DNA of 64,000 nt from JAEMQF01 sp963850525 (GCA_963850525.1 CAWKLQ010000011.1:124001-188000); one strand, 5' to 3'. Shown: positions 25,437 to 34,824, counted from the stretch's first letter. Notes: a model not told the origin generated them from the letters alone. Translations and numbers: made by a program.

Positions 25437-26581
25437 ATGGAAAGCATACAACCCATGCGCCTTGTCGATCTGGCCGAGCCCGCTCCCGATGACGCATCCC
25501 TCAAACTCAAACAGCGCCGCACGCTGCTTCGCACCGCCGCACTTTCTGCGTTCGCGGCCAGCGCCACCAGCGGCGCATTCGCTCAAGCAATGGACCGCTA
25601 CTCGCCCGATGCGCCCCCGGTGCGCTACCCCGAGCCCGATGTGATCGGCCTGGATCCGCGCTTCAAGTACAAGCTTGGCAACACGCCGATCGTGCGGCTT
25701 TATCGCGGCACGATGTGGGCGGAGGGGCCTGCCTGGAACGGCGCCGGGCGCTACCTGGTGTGGAGCGACATTCCCAACAACGAAGTGCTGCGCTGGTCCG
25801 AAGAAGACGGTCACGTCGGCCGCCGTTTTCGTTACCCCTCCGGCAACGCCAATGGCAACACCTTCGACCACCAGGGTCGCCAGATCTCGTTCTGCCACGG
25901 CACGCGAAACGTGGTCCGCTATGAGCACAGCGGCAAGGTCACCGTCCTGGCCGACAAGGCTGGCGGCAAGGAGTTCAACGCACCGAACGACGGCATGGTG
26001 CATCCCGACGGATGGCTGCTTTTCACCGACCCCGGCTACGGCAGCTTGATGGAATACGAGGGCAATCGCCTGCCGTCGAGCGCCACCAATCCTCAACCGA
26101 TTCAGAAGGAGGCCATCTACCGCGTCGATGCGCCCGGCCAGATCGAAAAGGTTGCCGATGAGCCGTTCAAGCCCAATGGCCTGTGCTTTTCGCCAGACTA
26201 CAAGAAATGCTACGTTGCCGACACGGAATTTCTCACTATCCCAACGCGAAGAGCGTGATCTGGGTGTATGACGTCGACGGCAAGCGACTGCGCAACGCCA
26301 AGGTGTTCGCCGAAATGAACTTCAACGGCAAGATCGGTTTTGCCGACGGCATCCGCTGCGACGAAGACGGCAACGTCTGGGCGGGCATGGGCTGGGCCGG
26401 CGATGGTTTTGATGGGGTGCATGTGTTTGCGCCTGACGGCAAACGCATCGGTTGGATCCGCATGCCCGAAATCATCTCCAACGTCTGCTTTGGCGGAGCC
26501 AAGCGCAACCGTCTGTTCATGACGGGCAGTCAATCGCTGTACTCCGTCTTCGTCGAGACACGCGGCGGCACTCCGACCTGA
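25437..26581 (+). pseudogene. exported SMP-30/gluconolactonase-like protein, frameshifted
   Basis: About 380 residues of an SMP-30/gluconolactonase/LRE-type six-bladed propeller, broken by one frameshift near 26222. The ATG at 25437 follows AAGGAGA. The N-terminus has QRRTLLRTAALSAFAASATSGAFA, a Tat-like signal. The first frame carries MWAEGPAWNG, SDIPNNEVLRW, ANGNTFDHQGR, NAPNDGMVHPDG and KPNGLCFSPDYKKCYVADT. The second continues as GISHYPNAKSVIWVYDVDGK, FADGIRCDEDGNVW and NVCFGGAKRNRLFMTGSQSLY. The halves join as ADTGISHYP if one base, probably a G or C in GACACGGAATT, is missing. Lactone hydrolysis is the family function; the substrate is unknown. Confidence 0.8.
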
Positions 26582-26657
26582 CGAAGGCTCGCGCCGTTCC
26601 GGCGGAGGGTGCCGGTTCGTCGCAGAAGCCTTGCGAATGGTGTAGTGCGTCACGTCC

Positions 26658-27455
26658 TCAAGGAAGCGACGCACTCGCCGCTTTCCAGAGCAACCAGCCT
26701 CCAAGGCCAAGGCTCAACGCCCCGCTCGCCACTTCAATTCCGAGGTAAAGACCCGGCAAGCGCTGCGCCCGCATCAGCGGCCATGCGATCGCCGAGGTCA
26801 TGAGCACCATGCCCAGCGTCGTGCCCAGGCCGAACAGGAGCAGGTAGGCGCAGGCCCAGAGCGGCTCGCGGATTTGCGCCAGTACCAGCAGGGCGACTGC
26901 GGCAGACCCGGCCAGGCCGTGCACGATGCCGATCGAGAGCGGCCGCAGCGCCTGGTAAACACTGAGGCCGCCCAAGCGCCGATCGAGCCAGGTCAGCGGG
27001 TTCTCCGCGTGGCCGTGTCCGGCAACACCATGACCCAGTTTGTGGGCGTGCACATACTCGCCGTGAGCGTGCAGTTGAGTTTGAGCGGCGCTCGGTGCGG
27101 CCGCATGCGCGTGCTCGGCCAGACCTTGCGCCAGCGCGGCGGTGAGCGTCTCGCGCACGTGCCCGCGCACGCGCGACAGCGTGACGGTGCCCAGCAGCAT
27201 CAGCATGAGCGCGACGCAAAACTCCATCGCCCGCTCCAGCCGGGCCGGAACCGCCAGATTGAAAACGATGATCGCCGTGCCGACTGCAAATACGGTCAAG
27301 GTGTGCCCCACGCCCCACAGCAAACCGATGCGCGCCGCGCCGCCCACGCTGCGTTGCCGACTGACGATGGTGGACACGGCGATCACGTGGTCTGCGTCGG
27401 TGGCGTGCAACATGCCAAGAGCAAAACCCAGCACGATCACCGGCAGCGATTGCAC
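26658..27455 (-). CDS. nickel/cobalt transporter-like membrane protein (NiCoT/UreH family)
   Basis: Inner-membrane protein of about 265 residues with six to seven hydrophobic helices. It carries the NiCoT signature H-x4-D-H in ALGMLHATDADHVIAVS (first helix), essential for Ni or Co transport in HoxN/NixA proteins, and GLLWGVGHTLTV in the next helices. A histidine-rich loop (HAHAAAPSAAQTQLHAHGEYVHAHKLGHG) precedes the second half. It is shorter than classical NiCoTs (~340 residues) and closer to the UreH-type branch. The GTG at 27455 has GGAG 7 bases before it; a GTG at 27503 would add 16 residues. No urease or hydrogenase genes are in the window. Confidence 0.75.
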   Translation of the reverse strand: MQSLPVIVLGFALGMLHATDADHVIAVSTIVSRQRSVGGAARIGLLWGVGHTLTVFAVGTAIIVFNLAVPARLERAMEFCVALMLMLLGTVTLSRVRGHVRETLTAALAQGLAEHAHAAAPSAAQTQLHAHGEYVHAHKLGHGVAGHGHAENPLTWLDRRLGGLSVYQALRPLSIGIVHGLAGSAAVALLVLAQIREPLWACAYLLLFGLGTTLGMVLMTSAIAWPLMRAQRLPGLYLGIEVASGALSLGLGGWLLWKAASASLP

Positions 27456-27642
27456 AGGTCCACTCCATTTTCCCGTTGGGAGCTGCTTTGTAGCACGGCG
27501 CACCGGATCGTCGCGAACCGCGACTGCCCGGGCACAGTGCCGTGAAACCCCGCACGTTCGCCCTGTGCGCTCGTCACTTTGAACAATCGGGCGCGCCTAA
27601 AATTTGCAGCATCCGAACCGATGGATCTCACCGATCAGCACG

Positions 27643-28086
27643 ATGTCGAACAAACCTATTGAATTTCGTCCGTCGGGAAGCATTGAATTCGAGCAAGTCG
27701 AGTTCGTCGCCGCGAACAAGCCCGCGGCGGCTGCCGCAGCGACACCCGCTCCGGTGGATCCGGCCATCGACACCGACCCGCTGTCGATCAACTTCGGCCG
27801 CATGAAGGAGCACAAGCCGGAATCGGCGGAACGCATGCTCGCCGGGGCGACGATCGACTGGCTGGTCGCCTTCCCCGTCGATGCACGGCCCAAAGCGCTG
27901 TGCGAACGCTATCCCCACGTGGCGAACCGGCTCGCGCGCGACTGGCCGCGCAGGGCGCGCTCGGTGCAAAATTTACAAACCCTCGTCGCGGATCCACGCT
28001 GGGGCAGCGCCGGATTTCCGGCGCAGGTGCAAAACGAGCTGCAGCGCGTATTGAAGCAACTCGCGGAACTTCAGCCCGCCCAATAG
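27643..28086 (+). CDS. hypothetical protein with Ala/Pro linker
   Basis: 147 residues, no recognised family. It begins MSNKPIEFRPSGSIEFEQVEF, followed by an Ala/Pro linker (AANKPAAAAAATPAPVDPAID). A compact basic C-terminal region includes ALCERYPHVANRLARDW and ends in a helical LQRVLKQLAELQPAQ. No signal peptide or membrane segment, so probably cytoplasmic. The C-terminal part suggests a small helical regulatory or scaffold domain. It converges on the DUF349 gene with a 14-base gap. Codon use matches the neighbours, which supports a real gene. Confidence 0.6.
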   Translation: MSNKPIEFRPSGSIEFEQVEFVAANKPAAAAAATPAPVDPAIDTDPLSINFGRMKEHKPESAERMLAGATIDWLVAFPVDARPKALCERYPHVANRLARDWPRRARSVQNLQTLVADPRWGSAGFPAQVQNELQRVLKQLAELQPAQ

Positions 28087-28100
28087 CGTCGCCTGCCGCG

Positions 28101-30935
28101 TCAGGCCTTCCCTGCCGGCGCCACCAGAGTTCCCGACGGCGCGGCGCGCAGCGCGGCGAGCAGCGTATGCAAGCGGTCGCGCAAGGCCGGGTCACCGCAG
28201 CGGCTGCGCAGCAGCGTCGCCAGCCACTGTGCGCGTTGATTCGCGTCGATCGCCGGTGCGCCGCGCCCTTCGAGCGTGTCTTTCAGCGCGCGCAGTTTCA
28301 AGGCGCGCCGCGCCGCCAGGCGTTCGGGCGACGCCGGCAGGTCCAGCGAGGCTTCGAGGTGCACGAGCCATTCGTCGAGCGCGGCGTCCGACTTCTGCGT
28401 GGCTTGCGCTGAAGATGACCAGCGCTGCACAAAGGCCTGTCGCCACGCGGCGGGCAGTTTGACGTCGAGCGCTTCTTGCGCGGCCCAGCGCTCTGCAAGA
28501 TCGGTTTCGTCCGTCGACGCGGCCTCGCGCGCTTCGCACAAGGCCAGGCGCGCCACCACGCCGTCGCACGTGGCCTGCCACGCCGCCTGACCGCTCGCGC
28601 TCAAGGCGCGCAGCGCCGCGGCGTGCGCCTTGTGCAGGCGCGCTTCGAGGCCAGGCAGCGTGCCGCGCGGCGCCTCGCCGGCGATCCGCCATTCGCGATC
28701 GACTTCGGCCAAGGTGCGCTCGATGTCCGCCGTGGGCGTGGCGCTGCTCAAGCCTTCGAGGCGCTGCAACAAGGCTTCGCGCGCCGCGAGGTTGGCGGCG
28801 AATTCGGCGTCGCGCGCACTCGCTGCAGCGTCGCGCTGCGTGAACACCGCGTCGGTGGCGGCTTTGAAGCGTGACCACAGCGCACTTTCCACGCCGCGCA
28901 GCAGCGTCACCTGGCGCGCGCTGTGTTGCCACGCCGCCTGCAGCTCGCGGACGCGCGCAAACGCGTCGCGCAACTGTGGTTGCTGTTTGACTTCCTCGAC
29001 CAGCGCCTCGGCGCGCTCGATGAGCTGCCGGCGCACGCCTTCGGCAGCGCCGCGCGCCGCCTGCAACGGCGCTTCGACGCGCTCGACGCTGCCCGCCAGG
29101 CGCTGCTGCAATGCGCTGCGCGCCCCGTTGGGGACGGTGTGCTCGAGCGGGCCGAGCGGACGCCATGCGCGCTGAAAATTCTCCAGCGCGCGCGCCTGCT
29201 CTTTCCAGAACGCTGCGACGACGTCGGCGTCGCCAGCGCCCGGCTGCGCAGGCAGCGCGTCGAGCTCGGCGAGCAAGGCTTCGCGTGCCGCCAGATTGGC
29301 CTGGCGCTGTGCCTTCAACACAGCGAGTTGCGCCGCCACCGGCTCGTGCGCGATGTGCAGGGCTGCATCGAAGCGCTTCCAGAGCGTCTGGTTCGCCGGC
29401 GCGCCGAGGCGGTCGAGTTCTTTCCAGCGCCGGCGCAAGTCTTGAATCGCGTCGGCATGCGCTTTGAGGCGCAGCTTGGGGACGCCGGCCTTGCGCTTGG
29501 GAGCGCCGCTCGCAGGGGCGGGCGGCTGTGCTGGCGGCTGCGCGGCTTGGTCGGTTTGCGCCGCGAGCGAATTCTCCGGAGCGTCCTGCAGCGCGAGCGT
29601 TGGCGCCGGACCGTCAAGCGCGGCGGACGAATCCACCGGGTCAGCTTGCGCCGCAAGCGATTGCGCCGAGTCGTCCTGCGCCACGAGGTCCGGCGCGGGG
29701 ATTTCTTGCGGCGCCGGGTCCGCGGGCGCTTCGGCCTGCCCGGGTGACGGTGCCTCGCTGGCGTCGCTGCGGCCGCCTGCCGCCTCGGTGAGGCGCGCCA
29801 GCGCTTCGGCCTGCATCACCAGGTCGTCGCGAGCCCGCCCGCCGCCCCATTGTTGCCAACCCTTGAGCCGGCCACGCTCGGCGTAGAGCGCCTGAATTCG
29901 CGCGTTCAGCGCGTCGCCTGTCTTGACGCCGTGAAACGTGTCGAGCAGCGCGTCGACCCTCTCCAGGTGCTCCTGCATCGCACCGAGCTGGCCGTCCGCG
30001 AGTGCGGCCTCGGACTGTTGCAACAGCCCGTCCAGCGCCTGCCGCTGCTCGGCGCTCAAGGTTCGGGGCTGCGCCGGCGCTGCCGGGGGCGGCGGCGCTT
30101 CGGCGACGGGCGGCGCCGCAACAGGCGGCGGCTCGGCCCAGCGCGCCTGGGTTTGTTCGGCGCTTTGCAGCGCCGCTTGCAACGCCTGGTCGAGCGCGGC
30201 GGTCGCGGAAACGTCGATCCGCGCGTCGCGCAGCGCCTGGGCGGTCGCGCCACACGCGCGCAATGCGTCGGCGTCCTCGGCGCCACCGGGCAACGCAGCG
30301 GCGCGCTGCAGGTCGGCCAGCGTGGCTTTCGCCTCCAGCACCCAGCGTTGCACTTGCTGCTCTTGCTCGCCGCGTTCGCGCACCGAGTCATTCAGGCGTT
30401 CGCGCCAGGTCGCAAACTCGCTGCGTTGCTGCGCTTCGAGCAGGTCCGGCTTCAGCACTTGCCAGGCGCGGTCCAGCGCGACCAGGCGGTTCGCCGGGAT
30501 CGGCGTTTCGGCACTCAAGGCGCGCGCCGCGTCGATGATGATTTGCGCCTGTGCGCGCGATTCGCGCTGCGCCACCGCAGCGTCCAGGCGCAGCTTGGCG
30601 GCGCGGTGCACGCGCCGGTCGTGACTGCGAAATTCGCGTTCCGCCTGCTTCAGCGCCTCTTCACCGGCCAAGGCTTGCACCGCGCCGAGTTTGATTTCGA
30701 CGAGCGGCGTGTCGAGCGCGACGCGCAGCAGCGCGGCGTCGTCGCCGAGTGCGGCTTGAAGCTTGGGCGCCCACGTGACACGCGCCTCTTCGGCGTCTTT
30801 GGCCTTCGCCTCGGCGCGCGCCTGCTCCCTGAGTTTGGCCTGCGCGGCGGCCGCAGCGGCGGCCTCCTGGCGCTTGATCGCAGGGGACTGCCTGGGCGCG
30901 GCCGGTGCGGAAGGCTTCTTGAAGTAATTGAACAT
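28101..30935 (-). CDS. large DUF349-domain helical protein
   Basis: 944 residues of mostly alpha-helical, Arg/Glu/Ala-rich sequence matching the DUF349 repeat family. Repeats appear as RRRWKELDRLGAPANQTLWKRFDAAL, FWKEQARALENFQRAWRPLG and LQAAWQHSARQVTLLRGVESALWSRFKAATDAVF, with the recurring W-K/R-x3 helix pattern. Residues ~400-490 form a low-complexity linker rich in Ala, Pro, Asp and Gln, with recurring SLAAQ units, between two helical halves. The N-terminus MFNYFKKPSAPAA is cytoplasmic. Its function is not established; bacterial DUF349 proteins have been linked to ribosome or stress biology only tentatively. The start codon abuts the SDR stop with no gap, so the two are probably co-transcribed. 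Confidence 0.8.
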   Translation of the reverse strand: MFNYFKKPSAPAAPRQSPAIKRQEAAAAAAAQAKLREQARAEAKAKDAEEARVTWAPKLQAALGDDAALLRVALDTPLVEIKLGAVQALAGEEALKQAEREFRSHDRRVHRAAKLRLDAAVAQRESRAQAQIIIDAARALSAETPIPANRLVALDRAWQVLKPDLLEAQQRSEFATWRERLNDSVRERGEQEQQVQRWVLEAKATLADLQRAAALPGGAEDADALRACGATAQALRDARIDVSATAALDQALQAALQSAEQTQARWAEPPPVAAPPVAEAPPPPAAPAQPRTLSAEQRQALDGLLQQSEAALADGQLGAMQEHLERVDALLDTFHGVKTGDALNARIQALYAERGRLKGWQQWGGGRARDDLVMQAEALARLTEAAGGRSDASEAPSPGQAEAPADPAPQEIPAPDLVAQDDSAQSLAAQADPVDSSAALDGPAPTLALQDAPENSLAAQTDQAAQPPAQPPAPASGAPKRKAGVPKLRLKAHADAIQDLRRRWKELDRLGAPANQTLWKRFDAALHIAHEPVAAQLAVLKAQRQANLAAREALLAELDALPAQPGAGDADVVAAFWKEQARALENFQRAWRPLGPLEHTVPNGARSALQQRLAGSVERVEAPLQAARGAAEGVRRQLIERAEALVEEVKQQPQLRDAFARVRELQAAWQHSARQVTLLRGVESALWSRFKAATDAVFTQRDAAASARDAEFAANLAAREALLQRLEGLSSATPTADIERTLAEVDREWRIAGEAPRGTLPGLEARLHKAHAAALRALSASGQAAWQATCDGVVARLALCEAREAASTDETDLAERWAAQEALDVKLPAAWRQAFVQRWSSSAQATQKSDAALDEWLVHLEASLDLPASPERLAARRALKLRALKDTLEGRGAPAIDANQRAQWLATLLRSRCGDPALRDRLHTLLAALRAAPSGTLVAPAGKA

Positions 30936-31685
30936 CTACAAGTTCTCGATATACATGCGGTTCCACGTCGGGCTGATGATCACTTGGTTCAGACAGACGT
31001 GCGCGGGCAGTTCGGCGATGAAGCGGATTGTGTCGCCCAGGTCCTTGGGCTGCAGCATGCGCGCGCGGTCGGCGCTGCTCGGCGGAACGGGTCGGCTGTC
31101 CAGAATCGGCGTTGCGACTTCGGCCGGGCAGATCGCGCAGGCGCGGATCCCGTTCACGCCCTCTTCCATGTTGATCGTCTCCGTCATCGCGGTGACGGCG
31201 TGTTTGCTGGCGTTGTAGGCGGCGCCGGTCAACTTGGGGTGGAAAACGCCGGCCCAGGATGAGACGTTGATGATGAGCCCGTCCTTGCGCGCGCGCATCG
31301 CCGGCAACACGGCGTGGATGGTGTAGAACGAGCCGTCGAGGTTGATGCCCACCACATCGCGCCAGCCGGCGACGCTCTGGTTCTGCCACAGACGCTTGGG
31401 CGTATTCAGGCCGGCGCTGTTGAGCAATATGTCGATGCGCGAATGACGCGCGAGGATCGCCTGGGCCACCCGAGCCACCGCCTGGGGGTCGGCCACATCG
31501 AGCACCTCGACCTCCGCGGCACCTCCCATGGCGCGAATCTGGTTCGCGGCTTGCGTCAGCAGCTCCACGCGCCGCCCCGACAGGACGACGCTGGCGCCGC
31601 CCGCCGCCAGGGCCTGGGCACCGCCCAAGCCGATGCCGGACCCGGCACCGGTGACCCACGCGACCTTGTTTTTCAATGGATTCAT
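30936..31685 (-). CDS. SDR-family oxidoreductase
   Basis: 249-residue short-chain dehydrogenase with AWVTGAGSGIGLG near residue 9, NSAGLN near 90, catalytic Ser in INVSSWAGVF and the Y-x3-K motif in AAYNASKHAV near 153. The ATG at 31685 is chosen because the cofactor motif then begins at a normal distance; longer upstream readings have no homology pattern. The last residues, NQVIISPTWNRMYIENL, replace the usual DGG ending, as in Serine/3-hydroxypropionate-type YdfG relatives. The substrate is unknown. It is upstream of, and directly adjacent to, the DUF349 gene. Confidence 0.85.
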   Translation of the reverse strand: MNPLKNKVAWVTGAGSGIGLGGAQALAAGGASVVLSGRRVELLTQAANQIRAMGGAAEVEVLDVADPQAVARVAQAILARHSRIDILLNSAGLNTPKRLWQNQSVAGWRDVVGINLDGSFYTIHAVLPAMRARKDGLIINVSSWAGVFHPKLTGAAYNASKHAVTAMTETINMEEGVNGIRACAICPAEVATPILDSRPVPPSSADRARMLQPKDLGDTIRFIAELPAHVCLNQVIISPTWNRMYIENL

Positions 31686-31848
31686 ATGCTGTCGATTCCC
31701 GAGGCTGAGCGCCGCACTATGCCGTAGTTGCGCGGGCCACGCGCGCGGCTTGCCACGGGCGGCGCCGATGCGCCCTTGCCCGAAAGCCCAACACACGGCG
31801 CCCGCCACCCTGACAATCGAGGCACCGCAACGGAAAACCGAGCCTGCC

Positions 31849-32127
31849 ATGAGCATGAAAAAAACCGACATCGAAAAGAACAAGGCGAAGAAGATCGCCG
31901 GCACGATGAAGACCACCGGGATCCCGGACCGCTTTGCGCAAGGTGCCGCCGGCGCTGCCGACAAACGCGAGCGCCGCGCCCGCGACGCCGCCGCCGGGCT
32001 CGTGCCGTTTGCCTGCAAGCTGCCGGCAACCCTCGTGAAGCGCCTCGGCGAACGCGCCGCGACGCACGAAGGCGGCGTGAACGCATTGGTCGCGCAGTGG
32101 CTGGAGCAGGGTCTGGCCGGGAAGTAG
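31849..32127 (+). CDS. small basic hypothetical protein
   Basis: 92 residues; the ATG at 31849 is followed two codons later by another. The N-terminal half is very basic (MSMKKTDIEKNKAKKIAGTMK, then ADKRERRARDAAAG). The C-terminal half, FACKLPATLVKRLGERAATHEGGVNALVAQWLEQGL, looks like a short ribbon-helix-helix or two-helix dimer such as those in small DNA-binding or antitoxin-like proteins. No toxin gene is adjacent. It converges on the ChaN-like gene with a 4-base gap and is divergent from the SDR gene. I do not recognise a named family. Confidence 0.6.
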   Translation: MSMKKTDIEKNKAKKIAGTMKTTGIPDRFAQGAAGAADKRERRARDAAAGLVPFACKLPATLVKRLGERAATHEGGVNALVAQWLEQGLAGK

Positions 32128-32131
32128 TCGT

Positions 32132-33112
32132 TCAGGGGCTGGGGCGCTGCGGCCGCGCCTTGAACGCCTCGCAAGGGTCGTCGCGCGCTGCCGGTGCGGC
32201 GCTGACTACCGCGTCGAATTCATCCGCGCCAGGCGCGTCACCGCCGGTCTCGATGAAGCCCACGGCGAGCACGGATGGGGCGTCCAGGTCCGTCGGCGCC
32301 GCGCCGCTGCGCGGCGCGCGCCCCCCGAGCGAATCGGCAATGTTCGCCGCGCCCGCCGCCCGGGCGAGCCAGCGCGGCACGCCGATGTCGCGCCGCACAT
32401 GGCCGGTGCCGGCAAGCAGCACGGCGCCGCGCGCCGCGTGCCCGCGCAGCAAGTGCGCCATCAGCGCGTCGCGCGCGAACTGCGCGCGCGCCATTCCCGC
32501 CAGCGCGCTGCGCGGCAAGGCGCCGCAGTGGCCCAGATCGATCTGGCGCTCCTGCGCCGCCTGCCACGCGGCGTCCGGCGCGGCGTACAGGCCGAGTTCG
32601 CGGCTGCGCTGCGCGCCGAGCACCGCGGCATAGTCTTCGCGGCTGAGTCGCGCTGCCAGGGCACGCGGCAGATTCGCTGCGCACAAGGGCAGATCGAATT
32701 GCAGGACGAGGGCGATCGTCGCTTCGTAGTGCGCCCAGGTCCAGCCGCGCGCTGCGCCGGCGCTGGCGATGAGGTGCGCCACGTCGTGCGGTCGCTCGCG
32801 CCGGCTGCGCTCGATGTCGGCCTGCCTGTCGCTGTCGAACTGCTCCATCACGACCGCGGGCCGCCAACCCGCGTCGAGCGCGCGGCGCAACACGCCAGTG
32901 CGCTGGCGGTGGTGCTCGGCGTTGTCGTGCACTTCGCCGAGCAGCGCGATCGTCGCGCCTTGCAGGCGCGCCTCCCACGGCTGTGCATCACGCACGCGCA
33001 AGCCGCAGCCGGCGAGCCCGTGCCACGCCAGGCCCGCCAGCGCGGCGCGCGCCAGCCGGCGCCGCGTTACGTCGACGCGCGCCGGGCCCGATGGATGGTG
33101 CACCGCAGTCAC
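32132..33112 (-). CDS. ChaN-family haem/iron-binding lipoprotein
   Basis: About 326 residues. A short basic N-terminus (VTRRRLARAALAG) leads into a lipobox-like LAGC at about residue 36, so a lipid-anchored protein is likely. The family pattern ATIALLGEVHDNAEHHRQ (about 52-70), the middle VVMEQFDSDRQ and the late GAVLLAGTGHVRRDIGVPRWL (about 225-245) match ChaN/DUF399. Campylobacter ChaN binds haem; the physiological role is unclear. The GTG at 33112 is preferred over one at 33151, which would lie only 12 bases from the divergent MFS start. No iron-uptake genes are adjacent. Confidence 0.75.
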   Translation of the reverse strand: MTAVHHPSGPARVDVTRRRLARAALAGLAWHGLAGCGLRVRDAQPWEARLQGATIALLGEVHDNAEHHRQRTGVLRRALDAGWRPAVVMEQFDSDRQADIERSRRERPHDVAHLIASAGAARGWTWAHYEATIALVLQFDLPLCAANLPRALAARLSREDYAAVLGAQRSRELGLYAAPDAAWQAAQERQIDLGHCGALPRSALAGMARAQFARDALMAHLLRGHAARGAVLLAGTGHVRRDIGVPRWLARAAGAANIADSLGGRAPRSGAAPTDLDAPSVLAVGFIETGGDAPGADEFDAVVSAAPAARDDPCEAFKARPQRPSP

Positions 33113-33162
33113 CGCACGATTGTGCGGGGGCGCGCGCTCGAGACACGGCACACTGCGGGTGA

Positions 33163-34398
33163 ATGACTTCTTCCTCGACGCCTGCCCGCCCGCGGATCGA
33201 CCCGGCGCTGCTCGTCATCCTCGCGGGCGTGTGCGCGGCGCTGCACGTGGGCAAGTTGCCGCCGGCGATCACCGCCTTGCAGCAGGCGCTGGGAATGTCG
33301 CTGCTGCAGGCGGGTTTCATGCTCTCGCTCGTGCAGCTCGCCGGAATGAGCGTGGGCGTGTTGTTCGGCATCGCTGCCGACGGCCTGGGGCTGCGGCGCA
33401 GCGTCATCACCGGGCTGCTCGTCCTGGCGCTCGCCGGCGCGCTGGGCGGCTGGGCGCGCGAGGTGCCGATGTTGATGGTGCTGCGCGCCGTCGAGGGCTT
33501 CGGTTTTCTGCTCGTCTCGCTGCCCGCGCCCGGCTTGATCCGCGAGCTCGTGGCGCCGCAGCGCATGAGCGTCATGCTCGGCGTGTGGAGCGCCTACATG
33601 CCCTTCGCGACGGCGCTCGCGCTGTTGCTCGGCCCGGTCTTCATCGGCGCCGCGGGCTGGCAGGCGTGGTGGTGGGGGCTCGCAGCGCTGTCGCTCCTCA
33701 TGGCGCTGTGCGTCGCGCGCAGCGTGCCGCCGCCACCGCAGCAGCGTTCCACGGCTGCGGCGGCACTTGCGCTCGCGCCGCAGCGCCTGCGCGAGACGTT
33801 GTCAGCTCGCGGCATCTGGCCCGTCGCGATGATGTTTGCGCTGTACGCCGGCCAGTGGCTCGCGGTGATCGGCTTCCTTCCCGTCATCGCCGCGCAGGCC
33901 GGTTGGTCGGGCGCGGCGCTGGGCGGGCTCACGGCCTTGGCGGCGGGCGTGAACATCGTCGGCAATCTGGCCACAGGCCGGTTCTTGCAGCGCGGCGCCA
34001 CGCCGAGGGCGATGCTGGCCGTCGGCTTCATCGCGATGGGGCTGGCGGCGATCGCCGCCTTCGCCGGAGCGCCGCAGACCGGCCTGGCGCCGCATTGGCG
34101 CTATCTCGCCGTGCTCGTATTTTCGATGCTGGGCGGCGTCATTCCCGCGACGCTGTTTGCGCTCGCGGTGCAGCTCGCGCCGAACCCACACACCTTGGCC
34201 ACCACCGTCGGTTGGGTGCAGCAATGGTCGGCATTCGGGCAGTTCGTGATCCCGCCCAGCGTCGCGTGGGTGGCGAGCCGCGCCGGTGGCTGGCAGTGGA
34301 CCTGGCTCGTGACTTGCGCATGCTCGGCGCTTGGGCTGATGCTTGCAGGCCGACTCGCACGCGTGCCGCGCGCGCCGTCGAGCCTCGCCGCGCGGTGA
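33163..34398 (+). CDS. MFS transporter (CynX/NimT-like)
   Basis: 411-residue major facilitator with about twelve membrane helices; the first is PALLVILAGVCAALHVGKL. The inter-helix motif near residue 68 (GIAADGLGLRRSVITG) is the MFS A motif in modified form. The general pattern resembles the CynX/NimT group (cyanate and 2-nitroimidazole) rather than sugar or metabolite:proton families. Transport direction and substrate are unknown. It is divergent from the ChaN gene, with only about 50 bases between the chosen starts. It is followed by a repeat-rich gap. Confidence 0.8.
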   Translation: MTSSSTPARPRIDPALLVILAGVCAALHVGKLPPAITALQQALGMSLLQAGFMLSLVQLAGMSVGVLFGIAADGLGLRRSVITGLLVLALAGALGGWAREVPMLMVLRAVEGFGFLLVSLPAPGLIRELVAPQRMSVMLGVWSAYMPFATALALLLGPVFIGAAGWQAWWWGLAALSLLMALCVARSVPPPPQQRSTAAAALALAPQRLRETLSARGIWPVAMMFALYAGQWLAVIGFLPVIAAQAGWSGAALGGLTALAAGVNIVGNLATGRFLQRGATPRAMLAVGFIAMGLAAIAAFAGAPQTGLAPHWRYLAVLVFSMLGGVIPATLFALAVQLAPNPHTLATTVGWVQQWSAFGQFVIPPSVAWVASRAGGWQWTWLVTCACSALGLMLAGRLARVPRAPSSLAAR

Positions 34399-34529
34399 CG
34401 GCTCTCGGCCTTTTCCTCGGCAACGCCTCACTTCTTTGGTAGCTGCTGGTGAGGCCGTAACGTCGGCGGCGGCCGTTCTTGGCGGCCTGGCGCAAGCCGC
34501 GAGAAGACCTTGCCCCGTGAACGACTGCA

Positions 34530-34751
34530 TTCGGGCCCTTTGCTGACGTTCGATGTGGCCTCGAGGCTTGCCCAACGACCCTCGTCATCCCGGCGAAAGC
34601 CGGGATCCATCGGATGCACGCGATGAACGCTGCGCTGGACGCGCGTCTTCCACGGGTGGATCCCGGCTTTCGCCGGGATGACGAATATCCTGCGTCGACG
34701 CGTGAGCGCACCCAAAGTGGACGTTCAAACGTCGGCAACGGGCCGAAAGCC
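34530..34751. repeat. composite inverted repeat with a nested REP-like palindrome
   Basis: The gap between the two convergent MFS genes has no gene. Its core, 34583-34609 and 34657-34683, is a perfect 27-base inverted repeat starting CGTCATCCCGGCGAAAGCCG; each arm also contains its own CCCGGC/GCCGGG hairpin. An outer pair flanks it: TTCGGGCCCTTTGCTGACG at 34530, and its approximate reverse complement CGTCGGCAACGGGCCGAA near 34730-34747. The outer motif recurs in the 45.5-46.0 kb repeat. The arrangement looks like a REP/BIME or MITE-like element, and may also stop transcription from both sides. Confidence 0.8.
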
Positions 34752-34824
34752 GCCAGCGCCGCGCGCCGCATTCCTGTGGCGCGGGCCGCGCAGGGGACTC
34801 TGCCGGCAGCCGCGGCCCAACCCC

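Noticed and set aside
31849..32127. Small basic protein as an antitoxin
   Set aside because: The C-terminal helices resemble small DNA-binding dimers, but there is no partner toxin gene beside it.
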